Shown: positions 1-6,305, counted from the first letter of the stretch. The stretch: 7,733 nt of DNA from UBA6987 sp045617825 (GCA_045617825.1 JAZLJI010000067.1:1-7733), one strand, 5' to 3'. Numbers and translations are program-made. Notes: a model not told the origin generated them from the sequence alone.

Positions 1-19
1 CATTTTCCGTATATACGCG

Positions 20-41
20 GCCGGCAGCCGACGGCTCCGGC
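20..41 (-). other. Stem-loop just past the methyltransferase stop
   Basis: Bases 20-30 and 32-41 are complementary apart from one bulged base (GCCGGCAGCCG against CGGCTCCGGC), giving a strong GC-rich hairpin with a very small loop. Read leftward, it starts 8 bases after the methyltransferase stop codon. No T-run follows on the minus strand before the window edge, so it does not meet the usual rule for an intrinsic terminator. It could still act as a 3'-end stabiliser or a weak terminator. Confidence 0.4.
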
Positions 42-49
42 GCTGCAGC

Positions 50-772
50 CTACCGCTTCCTGGCGGCGAGCTTGAGCTTCAGCCTGCTGCGCTCTCCGCA
101 GAAGGCCGTTCCCAGAAAGACCGGGTCGAAGCCGGCCTCCGCCAGCAGCGTCCAGAGCCGGTCCGGCGGATAAAGCCGCTCGGTCTGCTCCCAGACCTGT
201 CCCTTGAGGCTCAGCCGGATCTTCACGCATTCCGGCTGCTCGCCCGGCAGGATCTCATAGCGCAGCCGGGTAAGGCCCTTGCCCCGGGCGCTGTAGGAAA
301 GCCCCGGGACCAGTTCCTCCGGATTTACCGCGTCGAAGATGAAGAGACCGCCAGCGGGGAGCGCCGCCGCGGCGGCGCGGAAAAGCCCTGCCAGCTGCGC
401 TTCCTCGGTCAGGTGGTTCACGCTGTCATCCGCGCAGGTCACCAGATCCGCCCGGCGGGTGGGCCGGAAGGAGGCGGCATCCACTACGGAAAAGGCCTCC
501 GCCAGCTCCGGATGCAGCGCCTTTGCCCGGGCGATCATCTCCGGCGACAGGTCGATGCCGGAAACGGACAGGCCCTTGCCGGCGAAATAGGCGGCCAGCG
601 CCCCGGTGCCGCAGCAGAGATCCAGCACGGAGCGGGGCGTGTACCCGCTCCGGCGGCAGAAGCGCAGGACCGCCTTTCCCAGAGAAAGGGAATAGCGGTC
701 CAGCCCGGCGGAAACGTAGACGTCAGACAGACTGCGGTAAATATCCATGACGGAGGCGTCCGGCTCAGTCAC
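50..772 (-). CDS. Class I SAM-dependent methyltransferase
   Basis: Predicted soluble 240-residue methyltransferase that would move a methyl group from S-adenosylmethionine to an unknown acceptor. The Rossmann SAM pocket is clear: motif I VLDLCCGTG at residues 49-57, the ribose-binding acidic position D74 in GIDLSPEM, D98 in VVDAASF, and DLVTCADDSVNHL at 109-121, a block typical of small clostridial class I methyltransferases. The C-terminal half (about 150-240) carries the variable substrate-recognition part, so the acceptor cannot be predicted. The frame opens with GTG at 770-772, overlapping the end of the SPFH gene by 8 bases. An in-frame ATG at 746-748 would give a 232-residue protein beginning MDIYRSLSDVY, closer to the usual N-terminus of the family. 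Neither start has a recognisable Shine-Dalgarno sequence, so translation is probably coupled to the upstream gene. Family call is firm; start and substrate are not. Confidence 0.87.
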   Translation of the reverse strand: MTEPDASVMDIYRSLSDVYVSAGLDRYSLSLGKAVLRFCRRSGYTPRSVLDLCCGTGALAAYFAGKGLSVSGIDLSPEMIARAKALHPELAEAFSVVDAASFRPTRRADLVTCADDSVNHLTEEAQLAGLFRAAAAALPAGGLFIFDAVNPEELVPGLSYSARGKGLTRLRYEILPGEQPECVKIRLSLKGQVWEQTERLYPPDRLWTLLAEAGFDPVFLGTAFCGERSRLKLKLAARKR

Positions 773-1757
773 CGATGGAGGTGATCACGGTGCCTTCGCC
801 CATGACCTGCGGCAGCTTGCCGTCCCAGGCCCCGTAGAACTGGGACTTCAGCACCTCCTCGGTCAGCGACTTGGCCAGCACTTCGTTGGCCTTGGCCTGG
901 GCCTCGGCCTTCAGCTGGATGACCTTGGCCTCTGCCTCCGCGGCGATCTTCGCCACGTCGGCATCGGCCTGAGCGGCGATCTTGGCGGCCTCGGCCTGGG
1001 CCTCGGCCTGCGCGATGGCCACCTTCTTGTCGGCCTCGGCCTTTTCCACGGCGGTGGCGTTCTCGATGGCCTGCCGCTCCTGGGTCTGGCGGGCGATGCT
1101 CTTGGCGGAGATCGCCTGGTTATAGGATTCCTCAAAATCCATCTGGTTCACGGTGATCTTGATGATATTGACCACGCCCTCACCGTATTTTTCGGCAACG
1201 GAGGCGGTCAGCATCTCCAGGGCCAGGGGCTCTACCTTGCTGCGGACCGTGACGGAGTTGGTGTCCAGCTCCACCATGGCGGATTTGATCGCGGAGGAGA
1301 CCAGCACGGGGGTCACCAGGTTCTCGGTCCCGCCGGTCACGTTCATGGTGATCCAGGCGGCCTTGCCGGAGTTGATCTGATAGGTCACGGTGATCTCGGA
1401 GGCATAGACCGGGGTCTTCTCGGCGGATTCGCCCCAGATCTGGTTGCTGATCACCACGTCCTGCTGCTTGGAGTTCACCAGGGTGATCTCCTGGACGAAG
1501 GGCAGCTTGAAGTTGATGCCGGTGGGCACGGTATTTTCGGAGATCTGACCGAAGGTGGAGCGCACGCCGACGAAGCCGGAGGGCACCACGATGAAGCTGG
1601 CGCCGGCCATCAGGCAGAGCAGACCGAGCAGGGCGGGCACGAAGCCCTTAGGGCCGCGCATGCTGTCCTTGGGCTTGGACGCCCGCACCACGGTGAGCAC
1701 CAGGGCCAGGATGATCAGGACGATGCCGACAAAGGAAAGAATCGTATTCAGGGACAT
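765..1757 (-). CDS. SPFH/prohibitin-like membrane protein with two N-terminal transmembrane helices
   Basis: 330 residues, related to the stomatin/prohibitin/HflK-HflC group, whose members form large membrane-attached rings or cages and are linked to membrane organisation and protease control. Two hydrophobic helices lie at about residues 5-24 and 39-59. The SPFH domain follows at about 60-215 (VPSGFVGVRSTFGQ start, LPFVQEITLVNSKQQ, then a YGEGVVNIIKITVNQMDFEESY strand-helix block). A long Ala/Glu/Lys-rich coiled coil covers about 215-295 and contains five 11-residue repeats. The tail has FYGAWDGKLPQV, common in this family. The start ATG at 1755-1757 has a good AGAGAGG site just upstream, and the gene begins 27 bases after the regulator stop with no terminator between, so the two are probably co-transcribed. 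The two-helix N-terminus differs from the single anchor of classic prohibitins. Its role beside an AraC regulator is unknown. Confidence 0.9.
   Translation of the reverse strand: MSLNTILSFVGIVLIILALVLTVVRASKPKDSMRGPKGFVPALLGLLCLMAGASFIVVPSGFVGVRSTFGQISENTVPTGINFKLPFVQEITLVNSKQQDVVISNQIWGESAEKTPVYASEITVTYQINSGKAAWITMNVTGGTENLVTPVLVSSAIKSAMVELDTNSVTVRSKVEPLALEMLTASVAEKYGEGVVNIIKITVNQMDFEESYNQAISAKSIARQTQERQAIENATAVEKAEADKKVAIAQAEAQAEAAKIAAQADADVAKIAAEAEAKVIQLKAEAQAKANEVLAKSLTEEVLKSQFYGAWDGKLPQVMGEGTVITSIGD
888..1052 (-). repeat. Hendecad-coding repeat tract in the SPFH gene
   Basis: This stretch encodes residues 236-290 of the SPFH protein as five consecutive 11-residue units: AVEKAEADKKV, AIAQAEAQAEA, AKIAAQADADV, AKIAAEAEAKV and IQLKAEAQAKA. 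At DNA level the 17-base string GGCCTGGGCCTCGGCCT (plus strand) occurs at 894-910 and again at 993-1009, 99 bases apart, which is exactly three units. It is a coding repeat, not a mobile or CRISPR-like repeat. Confidence 0.8.
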
Positions 1758-1784
1758 ATTACACCTCTCTTATTTCTCTCCGGA

Positions 1785-2624
1785 TCATTCCGGAGCAGCG
1801 GTCTTGGGGGCGCGGCTCTCGCGGAACCGGGCGGGCGTCGCGGCAAAGGTCTGCCGGAACTGGTGGAAGAAGGCGGTCTCCGAGGCATAGCCCACCGCGG
1901 CGCTGATCTCCGACACGGACAGCTCCGTGGAGGAGAGGAGCCAGGCGGCCTGATCCATGCGGGTGGCCAGCAGCTTCTGGCGGAAGCTCATGCCGTATTT
2001 GTCGTAGAGCACCCGGACCAGCTGCCTGCGGGAGAGGCCCAGCTGCTTCGCCAGCTCCTCCTCCGCGGCGTTCTGCATGTAGTGGTGGGAGAAGAAGCCG
2101 TCGATGATGTCCGTGCGGCTGCCCGGTCCCTTGTCCGGAGTGCGGGCGGCGCTCCGGGAGAGCCCCAGACGGCGCAGGATCAGGCTGACCAGAACGGTCA
2201 GCGGCGCCTCCGCCACCTTCTGATCCCGGGTCTCCTCGCATTCTCTGAGCAGCAGCCGGGAAATGCTCAGCAGCTCCCCGTCCGCCCGGAGGATGCGGCA
2301 GCTGCCGGCGCAGTCCCGCAGCAGCTGATCGGCGCCGTGGTCCAGCGCGGAAAGGGTGAGGGTGAGCCTCCGGAAGCCTCCGGGAAGGCTCCGGGCGCTG
2401 TGATAGACCCCCGGCGCGATGACCGCCAGCGCCCCCTCCTCCAGGAGCGTTTCGGCGCCGGCCTCCTGAAAGCGGCAGCTGCCGCTCAGCAGCAGATGGA
2501 TCTCCCAGTCGCCGTTGCAGTGGCGGCCCTCCTGCCATTTGGACAGCGCTTCCAGCTGTCCGGCGGAAAAACGCGCCAGATACGTGCCGCCCTGTTTGAC
2601 CTGGGTCGTCAGATAAACAGCCAT
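1785..2624 (-). CDS. AraC-family transcriptional regulator, cupin sensor plus double HTH
   Basis: 279-residue regulator, usual size for the family. The N-terminal part (about 30-95) looks like a cupin effector pocket: HCNGDWEIHLLLSGSCRF, then LEEGALAVIAPGVYHSARS. A helical linker runs to about 170. The C-terminal DNA-binding region (about 172-272) has the first helix-turn-helix near 188-212 (ELAKQLGLSRRQLVRVLYDKYG) and the AraC signature near 236-268 (VSEISAAVGYASETAFFHQFRQTF followed by TPARFR). The ATG at 2622-2624 is set by an AAGGAGG site at 2634-2640, nine bases away. It is transcribed away from the five-gene operon starting at 2845, the classic arrangement for a local regulator, and its own promoter lies at 2657-2685. 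By inference it senses a pathway sugar or intermediate and activates the rightward operon. It may also control the SPFH and methyltransferase genes downstream of it. Confidence 0.93.
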   Translation of the reverse strand: MAVYLTTQVKQGGTYLARFSAGQLEALSKWQEGRHCNGDWEIHLLLSGSCRFQEAGAETLLEEGALAVIAPGVYHSARSLPGGFRRLTLTLSALDHGADQLLRDCAGSCRILRADGELLSISRLLLRECEETRDQKVAEAPLTVLVSLILRRLGLSRSAARTPDKGPGSRTDIIDGFFSHHYMQNAAEEELAKQLGLSRRQLVRVLYDKYGMSFRQKLLATRMDQAAWLLSSTELSVSEISAAVGYASETAFFHQFRQTFAATPARFRESRAPKTAAPE

Positions 2625-2656
2625 GGAAGCCAGCCTCCTTGAAAATCGTCGGGGAA

Positions 2657-2685
2657 AGCATACTGCTTTCTGACGGTATTGTCAA
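2657..2685 (-). promoter_or_regulatory. Predicted sigma70-type promoter of the AraC-SPFH-methyltransferase unit
   Basis: On the minus strand a perfect TTGACA (plus 2680-2685) is followed after exactly 17 bases by TATGCT (plus 2657-2662), which matches four of the six -10 consensus bases. Transcription would start near 2650, about 25 bases upstream of the regulator ATG. A second small inverted repeat, TGAC-N6-GTCA at 2671-2684, covers the -35 side and could serve in autoregulation. Confidence 0.65.
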
Positions 2686-2702
2686 GTTCGGACTGCTGGA
2701 TT

Positions 2703-2729
2703 GTGACAAAAGACGGCGGAAGATGTCAC
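2703..2729. promoter_or_regulatory. Inverted repeat, candidate operator between the divergent promoters
   Basis: GTGACA at 2703-2708 and TGTCAC at 2724-2729 are perfect inverted arms separated by 15 bases; the centre is at 2716. The site lies between the two -35 boxes, about 58 bases upstream of the predicted rightward start and about 66 upstream of the leftward one, which is where an upstream-binding activator usually sits. AraC-type proteins more often bind direct repeats, so the link to the AraC regulator is an inference. Confidence 0.45.
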
Positions 2730-2738
2730 GCTTTTTTA

Positions 2739-2767
2739 TTGCTCCCCGACGGGAAATGCACTACAAT
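2739..2767 (+). promoter_or_regulatory. Predicted sigma70-type promoter of the five-gene catabolic operon
   Basis: A -10 box TACAAT (2762-2767, five of six consensus bases) lies 17 bases downstream of TTGCTC (2739-2744, only the TTG matches). A good -10 with a poor -35 at ideal spacing suggests that an activator is needed, in keeping with the divergent AraC gene. Transcription would start near 2774, leaving a leader of about 70 bases. Confidence 0.55.
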
Positions 2768-2830
2768 GGAGATAACGAAAGCTGTCTGAGGAAGCATTTT
2801 CCGCAGCGGCGGTCCCGAGAACGTCAGTAC

Positions 2831-2837
2831 AAGGAGG
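2831..2837 (+). promoter_or_regulatory. Ribosome binding site that fixes the TTG start at 2845
   Basis: AAGGAGG at 2831-2837 is a full-strength Shine-Dalgarno sequence. It stands seven bases before TTG at 2845-2847, and no ATG or GTG in that frame fits it. It therefore supports the rare TTG start of the first operon gene. Confidence 0.85.
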
Positions 2838-2844
2838 ATATATT

Positions 2845-3801
2845 TTGGAACCGATCATCAAGAAGGATACGATCAATCTGGCGATGGTGGGCATGGTGGA
2901 CGCCAACGGCCATCCCTATTCCTGGAGCGCCATCATCAACGGCGACTACGACAAGGAGACCATGGAGGAATGCGGCTATCCCGTGATCCCCCGCTATCTG
3001 GAGCAGCAGCCGAAGGAGGCCTTCGGGATCCCGGGCGTGAAGGTGACCCATATCTGGACCGACGATCCCGCCGACGCGAGGAAGGTGGCCAAGGCCTCTA
3101 AGATCGAGAACGTGGTCTCCCGTCCGGAGGACGTGATCGGCGAGGTGGATGCCGTCGTGATCCCCACCGATAAGGGCAACGAGCATGTCTGGAGGGCCCG
3201 CCCCTTCATCGAGGCCGGGATCCCCGTCTTCATCGACAAGCCTCTGGCGGACAATCTGGAGGATCTGAAGACCTTCGTGGCCTGGGAAAAGGCCGGCGCC
3301 CACATCCTTTCCGGCAGCTCCTGCCGCTACGGCAAGGGCACGGAGATCTACCATCATCAGAACTACCGCGAGATCGGCAATATGCGCTTCATCATGAATT
3401 CCACCGCCAAGAGCTGGGAGCGCTACGGCATGCACGCGCTGGAGACCGTTTTCCCTATCACCGGCGCGGGCTATGAGACGGTGCAGAACACCGGCTCCTT
3501 CCACCGGGATATCGTTCACATGACCCACAAGGACAACTTCGACGTGGTCATCGCCGCCATCTACGACATGTGCGGCACCGGCTCCGTATTTTCCGGTACC
3601 TCCGGCGTGATCAAGCCCTCCGGCGGCAGCACCTTCTACTCCTTTAAGAAGCAGATGGTCAATTACATCAATTATCTGCGCACCGGCGAGCGCCCCTTCC
3701 CCTGGTCGGATACGGTGGAGCTGTGCAAGATCATCATTGCCGGTATCATGAGCCGTGAGCAGGACGGCAAGAAAATCTATCTGAAGGATCTGGAGGTATG
3801 A
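2845..3801 (+). CDS. Gfo/Idh/MocA-family NAD(P)-dependent oxidoreductase
   Basis: 318 residues, slightly short for a family usually of 330-390. The N-terminal Rossmann part begins INLAMVGMVDANGHPYSWSAIING (about 10-32), a variant with GHPYSW in place of the usual GxGxxG; a second nucleotide-fold block is IGEVDAVVIPTD at 98-109. The family EKP-type motif appears as FIDKPLADN at 129-137, where the lysine normally contacts cofactor and substrate. The C-terminal alpha/beta domain includes YGMHALE at 194-200, a plausible catalytic histidine, and ends with the FPWSDTVELCKIIIAGIMS helix typical of the fold. Members oxidise or reduce sugars, inositols and sugar acids at a hydroxyl/keto carbon using NAD(P). 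The gene starts at TTG behind a perfect ribosome site and is first in a tightly spaced operon, which suggests it performs an early or gating redox step. Family is clear; substrate is not. Confidence 0.88.
   Translation: MEPIIKKDTINLAMVGMVDANGHPYSWSAIINGDYDKETMEECGYPVIPRYLEQQPKEAFGIPGVKVTHIWTDDPADARKVAKASKIENVVSRPEDVIGEVDAVVIPTDKGNEHVWRARPFIEAGIPVFIDKPLADNLEDLKTFVAWEKAGAHILSGSSCRYGKGTEIYHHQNYREIGNMRFIMNSTAKSWERYGMHALETVFPITGAGYETVQNTGSFHRDIVHMTHKDNFDVVIAAIYDMCGTGSVFSGTSGVIKPSGGSTFYSFKKQMVNYINYLRTGERPFPWSDTVELCKIIIAGIMSREQDGKKIYLKDLEV
3792..3796 (+). promoter_or_regulatory. Ribosome binding site that decides the aldolase start
   Basis: GGAGG at 3792-3796, inside the end of the oxidoreductase gene, is seven bases before ATG 3804-3806 but only one base before ATG 3798-3800, which overlaps the preceding stop. 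The spacing favours 3804. A weaker AAGGA at 3784-3788 would suit 3798, so the longer form is not excluded. Confidence 0.65.
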
Positions 3802-3803
3802 GC

Positions 3804-4583
3804 ATGGAAAAGCCCTTGAACAAAATGGTCGAAAAGCTGAAAAAGGGGGAGATGGTGGTCTCTGCCAAGCTGAACATCACCAACCCCATCCCCGCGGAGA
3901 TCGCCGCCATGTGCGGCTTTGACTGCATCTGGCTGGATATGGAGCACATCCCGGCGGATTACCGGGAGATCAACGAGTGCATCCTGGCGGCCAAGGCCTA
4001 CGGCGCCGAGACCGTGGTGCGGGTGCCCCGCGGCTGCTACTCCAACATGACCAGACCCCTGGAAATGGACGCCTCCGCCATCATGGTGCCCCACGTGATG
4101 GACAAGGCCGACGCCGAGCAGGTGGCCCATTACACCAAATTCTACCCCATCGGCCGGCGCCCCATCGACGGCGGATTTACCGACGGCCAGTACTGCATGA
4201 TGAACTACGGCCAGTACATCCGGTATGCCAATGAGCAGCGGCTGACCATCATCCAGATCGAGGATATCGAGGCCCTGAACGCCATCGAGGAGATCGCGCA
4301 GGTCCCCGGCATCGACATGCTGTTCTTCGGCCCCGCGGACTTCGCGCACTCCCTGGGCATCCCCACCGAGATGGGCGATCCCCGGGTTGCCGCCGCGAGG
4401 AGGAAGGTGGCGGAAACGGCCCTGAAGTACGGCAAATACGCCGGCACCGTGGGCGGCCCCGCCAATATCAAGGAGCTTTACGATATGGGCTTCCGCTATG
4501 TGAACATCTGCGCCGACGTGGCCATGCTGGGCCGGCAGATGCGCACGGTGATGGAGAATTACCGAAAGGCAATGGAGGAATAA
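3804..4583 (+). CDS. HpcH/HpaI-family (class II) aldolase
   Basis: 259 residues from the chosen start (261 from ATG 3798), normal length. The family joins or splits a 2-oxoacid such as pyruvate and an aldehyde, using a divalent metal, by retro-aldol cleavage of 4-hydroxy-2-oxoacids. Visible family blocks, numbered from ATG 3804, are GFDCIWLDMEH at 38-48 (H48 the likely catalytic base), VVRVP at 71-75 (R73 binds the oxoacid), IMVPHV at 93-98, QIED at 151-154 and LFFGPADF at 173-180. E153 and D179 are the expected metal ligands. The loop YPIGRRPIDGGF (114-125) differs from the GxRG form of HpaI and RhmA, so the aldehyde partner may differ. The oxidoreductase stop is 2 bases upstream and the SDR gene starts 1 base after the stop, so the three are surely one operon. 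No dehydratase making 2-keto-3-deoxy acids is in the window, so the natural substrate is open. Confidence 0.9.
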   Translation: MEKPLNKMVEKLKKGEMVVSAKLNITNPIPAEIAAMCGFDCIWLDMEHIPADYREINECILAAKAYGAETVVRVPRGCYSNMTRPLEMDASAIMVPHVMDKADAEQVAHYTKFYPIGRRPIDGGFTDGQYCMMNYGQYIRYANEQRLTIIQIEDIEALNAIEEIAQVPGIDMLFFGPADFAHSLGIPTEMGDPRVAAARRKVAETALKYGKYAGTVGGPANIKELYDMGFRYVNICADVAMLGRQMRTVMENYRKAMEE

Positions 4584-4584
4584 G

Positions 4585-5379
4585 ATGGCAAATATGATGG
4601 AAATGTTCTCCCTGAAGGATCGGGTGGTCGTCCTGATCGGCGGGAAGGGCGTATACGGCGCGGAGCTCACCAGAGGCCTTGCGGAATTAGGCGCTATCGT
4701 GTATGATGCAGCCAGAAATCAGGAGACCCTGATGGAGGTGGTGGAGCCCCTGCAGAAGGAAGGGCTCCGGGTCTATCCTGCCTACGCGGATATGTCCGAT
4801 GAGGGCAGCCTTTTCGCCCTGAGAGACCGGGTGCTGGCGGAGCAGGGCCGGATCGACGGCCTGGTGGTGAACGCCGTGACCCGCGGCCTGATGAAGGGCG
4901 GCTTCGAGCACTGCACCGTCGAGGACTTCGGCAACTCCATGAAGGTCAATCTGGGCGGCATGCTGATCAGCGTCCGGACCTTCGCCGACGTGATGCAGCA
5001 GCAGGGCAAGGGCTCCTGCGTGCTGATCGGCTCCATGATGGGCATGGTCGGCGTGGACCGCTGGAACTACGGCCTCCAGGGCGGCGGCTACGGCGGACCG
5101 GATTACTACTGCCACAAGGCGGCCGACATCAACCTGGCCCGGTTCTGCGCCAGCTACTACGGCCCCTCCGGCGTGCGGGTCAACTGTGTCAGCCCCGGCG
5201 GCTGCCGCAGCGACCGCAATACGGAGGAATTCCGTGAGACCTACGGCAAACGGACCTTCCTGGGCCGCATGGCCGAGCCGGAGGATCTGCCGGGCATCGT
5301 GGGCTTCCTGATGACGGATGCCGCGGCCTACATCACCGGCACCAATATCCCGGTGGACGGGGGGTATACGGCGAAATGA
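4585..5379 (+). CDS. Short-chain dehydrogenase/reductase (SDR), classical type
   Basis: 264 residues, normal length. SDRs interconvert alcohols and ketones with NAD(P). The cofactor motif at 18-25 is IGGKGVYG, a variant of TGxxxGxG resembling the GGGGVLG form found in some sugar-acid SDRs. D69 in YADMS matches the adenine-contact aspartate, and NAV at 96-98 replaces the usual NAG. The catalytic set is complete: N122, S150 (IGSMMG), Y174 and K178 (YYCHK). PGG at about 206 and the C-terminal ITGTNIPVDGGYTAK are standard. Between S150 and Y174 lie 23 residues where about 12 are usual; the extra part is glycine-rich (LQGGGYGGP) and lies beside the active site. A GGAGG at 4574-4578, six bases before the ATG, sets the start. 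By analogy with sugar-acid operons it may oxidise or reduce a pathway acid, but cofactor and substrate cannot be read here. Confidence 0.9.
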   Translation: MANMMEMFSLKDRVVVLIGGKGVYGAELTRGLAELGAIVYDAARNQETLMEVVEPLQKEGLRVYPAYADMSDEGSLFALRDRVLAEQGRIDGLVVNAVTRGLMKGGFEHCTVEDFGNSMKVNLGGMLISVRTFADVMQQQGKGSCVLIGSMMGMVGVDRWNYGLQGGGYGGPDYYCHKAADINLARFCASYYGPSGVRVNCVSPGGCRSDRNTEEFRETYGKRTFLGRMAEPEDLPGIVGFLMTDAAAYITGTNIPVDGGYTAK

Positions 5380-6269
5380 CGGAACGGATCCTAAAGCCCT
5401 CGCGCTTTACCCTGGGCACGGTACAGCTGGGCGTGAACTACGGCATGGCCAACGCCACGGGAAAGCCCAGTCAGGAGACGGCCTTTGCCATACTGGATGA
5501 GGCCAGGGCAAACGGCGTCCTTTCCCTGGACACCGCAGCCGCCTACGGCACCTCGGAGGAGGTCGTGGGCAGCTGGCTGAAGGAGAGAAGACTGCCCACC
5601 TACGTGGTCAGCAAATTCAAGCTGAAGACCGACGACCCGCTGACGGAGCTGGAGACCCAGATCCGGAATTCCGAGGCCCGGCTGGGCACGGTCAGCGGCT
5701 ATATGTTCCACGACGCGGACCAGATGCGGAAATATGCGGAGCTGGTGCGGCCGAGACTGGAGCGGATGCAGGAGGAGGACCGGATGAGCTTCATCGGCTC
5801 GTCGGTCTATACCGCGGAGGACGTGGAATCCTTCCTGGAGATCGGCTGGCTGAAGGCCATCCAGATCCCCATGAGCATCCTGGACACCCGTATCGTGCAG
5901 CGGGGGCTGCTGGCCGAGCTGCAGAAGCGCGGCGTGACCGTATTTGTCCGCAGCGTGTTCCTGCAGGGCATGGTCTGCATGCCCGAGCCGCCCGAAAAAT
6001 ACGCCTTCATGGCGCCCAGCGTGAAGGCGCTCCGGGAGATCGCCGACGCGGAGGGCATGAGCCTGATGCAGATGGCGGTGAGCTACATCCGGGATCTGCC
6101 CGGGGTGGATTCCCTGGTGCTGGGCTGCGAGCGTCCCGAGCAGGTGAAGGCCAACGCGGCGCTGATCGGAGGCCCTTCGATCTCCGCGTCGGGTCTCGCT
6201 CAGATCGAGGCGCTGGCGCCGTCGATCCCTATCGAACATTGCATGCAGGTGATCCTGGGAAAAGCGTAA
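5376..6269 (+). CDS. Aldo/keto reductase
   Basis: 297 residues, the usual size for this TIM-barrel NADPH-linked carbonyl reductase family. The N-terminus LGTVQLGVNYGMAN (13-26) marks a bacterial subgroup often found among carbohydrate genes. The catalytic tetrad is intact: D52 and Y57 in LDTAAAYG, K80 in VVSKF and H112 in YMFHD. The C-terminal part keeps MQMAVSYIRDLPGVDSLVLGCERPEQV, the usual region of cofactor contact. The ATG overlaps the SDR stop codon as ATGA (5376-5379). Only a G-run at 5359-5364 lies upstream, eleven bases away, so translation is probably coupled to the SDR. In context it could reduce the aldehyde released by the aldolase, or act on a ketosugar; this is inference. Its own stop is followed by a 36-base gap before the last gene. 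Confidence 0.9.
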   Translation: MTERILKPSRFTLGTVQLGVNYGMANATGKPSQETAFAILDEARANGVLSLDTAAAYGTSEEVVGSWLKERRLPTYVVSKFKLKTDDPLTELETQIRNSEARLGTVSGYMFHDADQMRKYAELVRPRLERMQEEDRMSFIGSSVYTAEDVESFLEIGWLKAIQIPMSILDTRIVQRGLLAELQKRGVTVFVRSVFLQGMVCMPEPPEKYAFMAPSVKALREIADAEGMSLMQMAVSYIRDLPGVDSLVLGCERPEQVKANAALIGGPSISASGLAQIEALAPSIPIEHCMQVILGKA

Positions 6270-6305
6270 GCCCCGGGAACGGCCGGCAGAGAGAGAGGTA
6301 AGATT

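Larger units (their letters stand above)
2625..2844. promoter_or_regulatory. Divergent control region between the two operons
   Basis: This 220-base gap is the only sizeable non-coding stretch and is visibly more AT-rich than its flanks. It holds a promoter on each strand, an inverted repeat between their -35 boxes and a Shine-Dalgarno site at each end. TGTCA-type cores occur at 2680-2684 and 2724-2728, with the reverse form TGACA at 2704-2708, so up to three regulator half-sites could be present. No credible small gene was seen in it. Confidence 0.75.

Noticed and set aside
1..3. Minus-strand ATG at the window edge as the start of another gene
   Set aside because: Only the codon is visible, with no properly spaced ribosome site before it, so nothing can be supported.
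747..2642. Long plus-strand open frame of about 630 codons opposite the AraC and SPFH genes
   Set aside because: It is antisense to two well-supported genes and rich in Gly/Leu/His/Asp, a pattern expected from the complement of GC-rich codons; stops are rare there because the sense genes seldom use TTA, CTA or TCA. It shows no domain and no credible ribosome site.
1759..2709. Minus-strand open frame overlapping the AraC gene in another frame
   Set aside because: The product is Pro/Gly/Arg-rich low complexity, and the start region falls in the promoter. The frame 1785-2624 has the cupin and HTH motifs and the ribosome site.
2703..2740. GTGACA/TGTCAC arms followed by a T-run, as an intrinsic terminator or as a CRP site
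   Set aside because: The stem has only 6 bp with a 15-base loop and no rightward gene ends upstream of it. CRP sites need TGTGA-N6-TCACA, whereas the spacing here is much longer.
2768..2830. Possible riboswitch or structured leader ahead of the oxidoreductase gene (weak pairing of 2781-2784 with 2804-2807 and of 2790-2793 with 2799-2802)
   Set aside because: The stems are only 4 bp with an uneven internal loop, and the leader is too short for any riboswitch class I can recognise.
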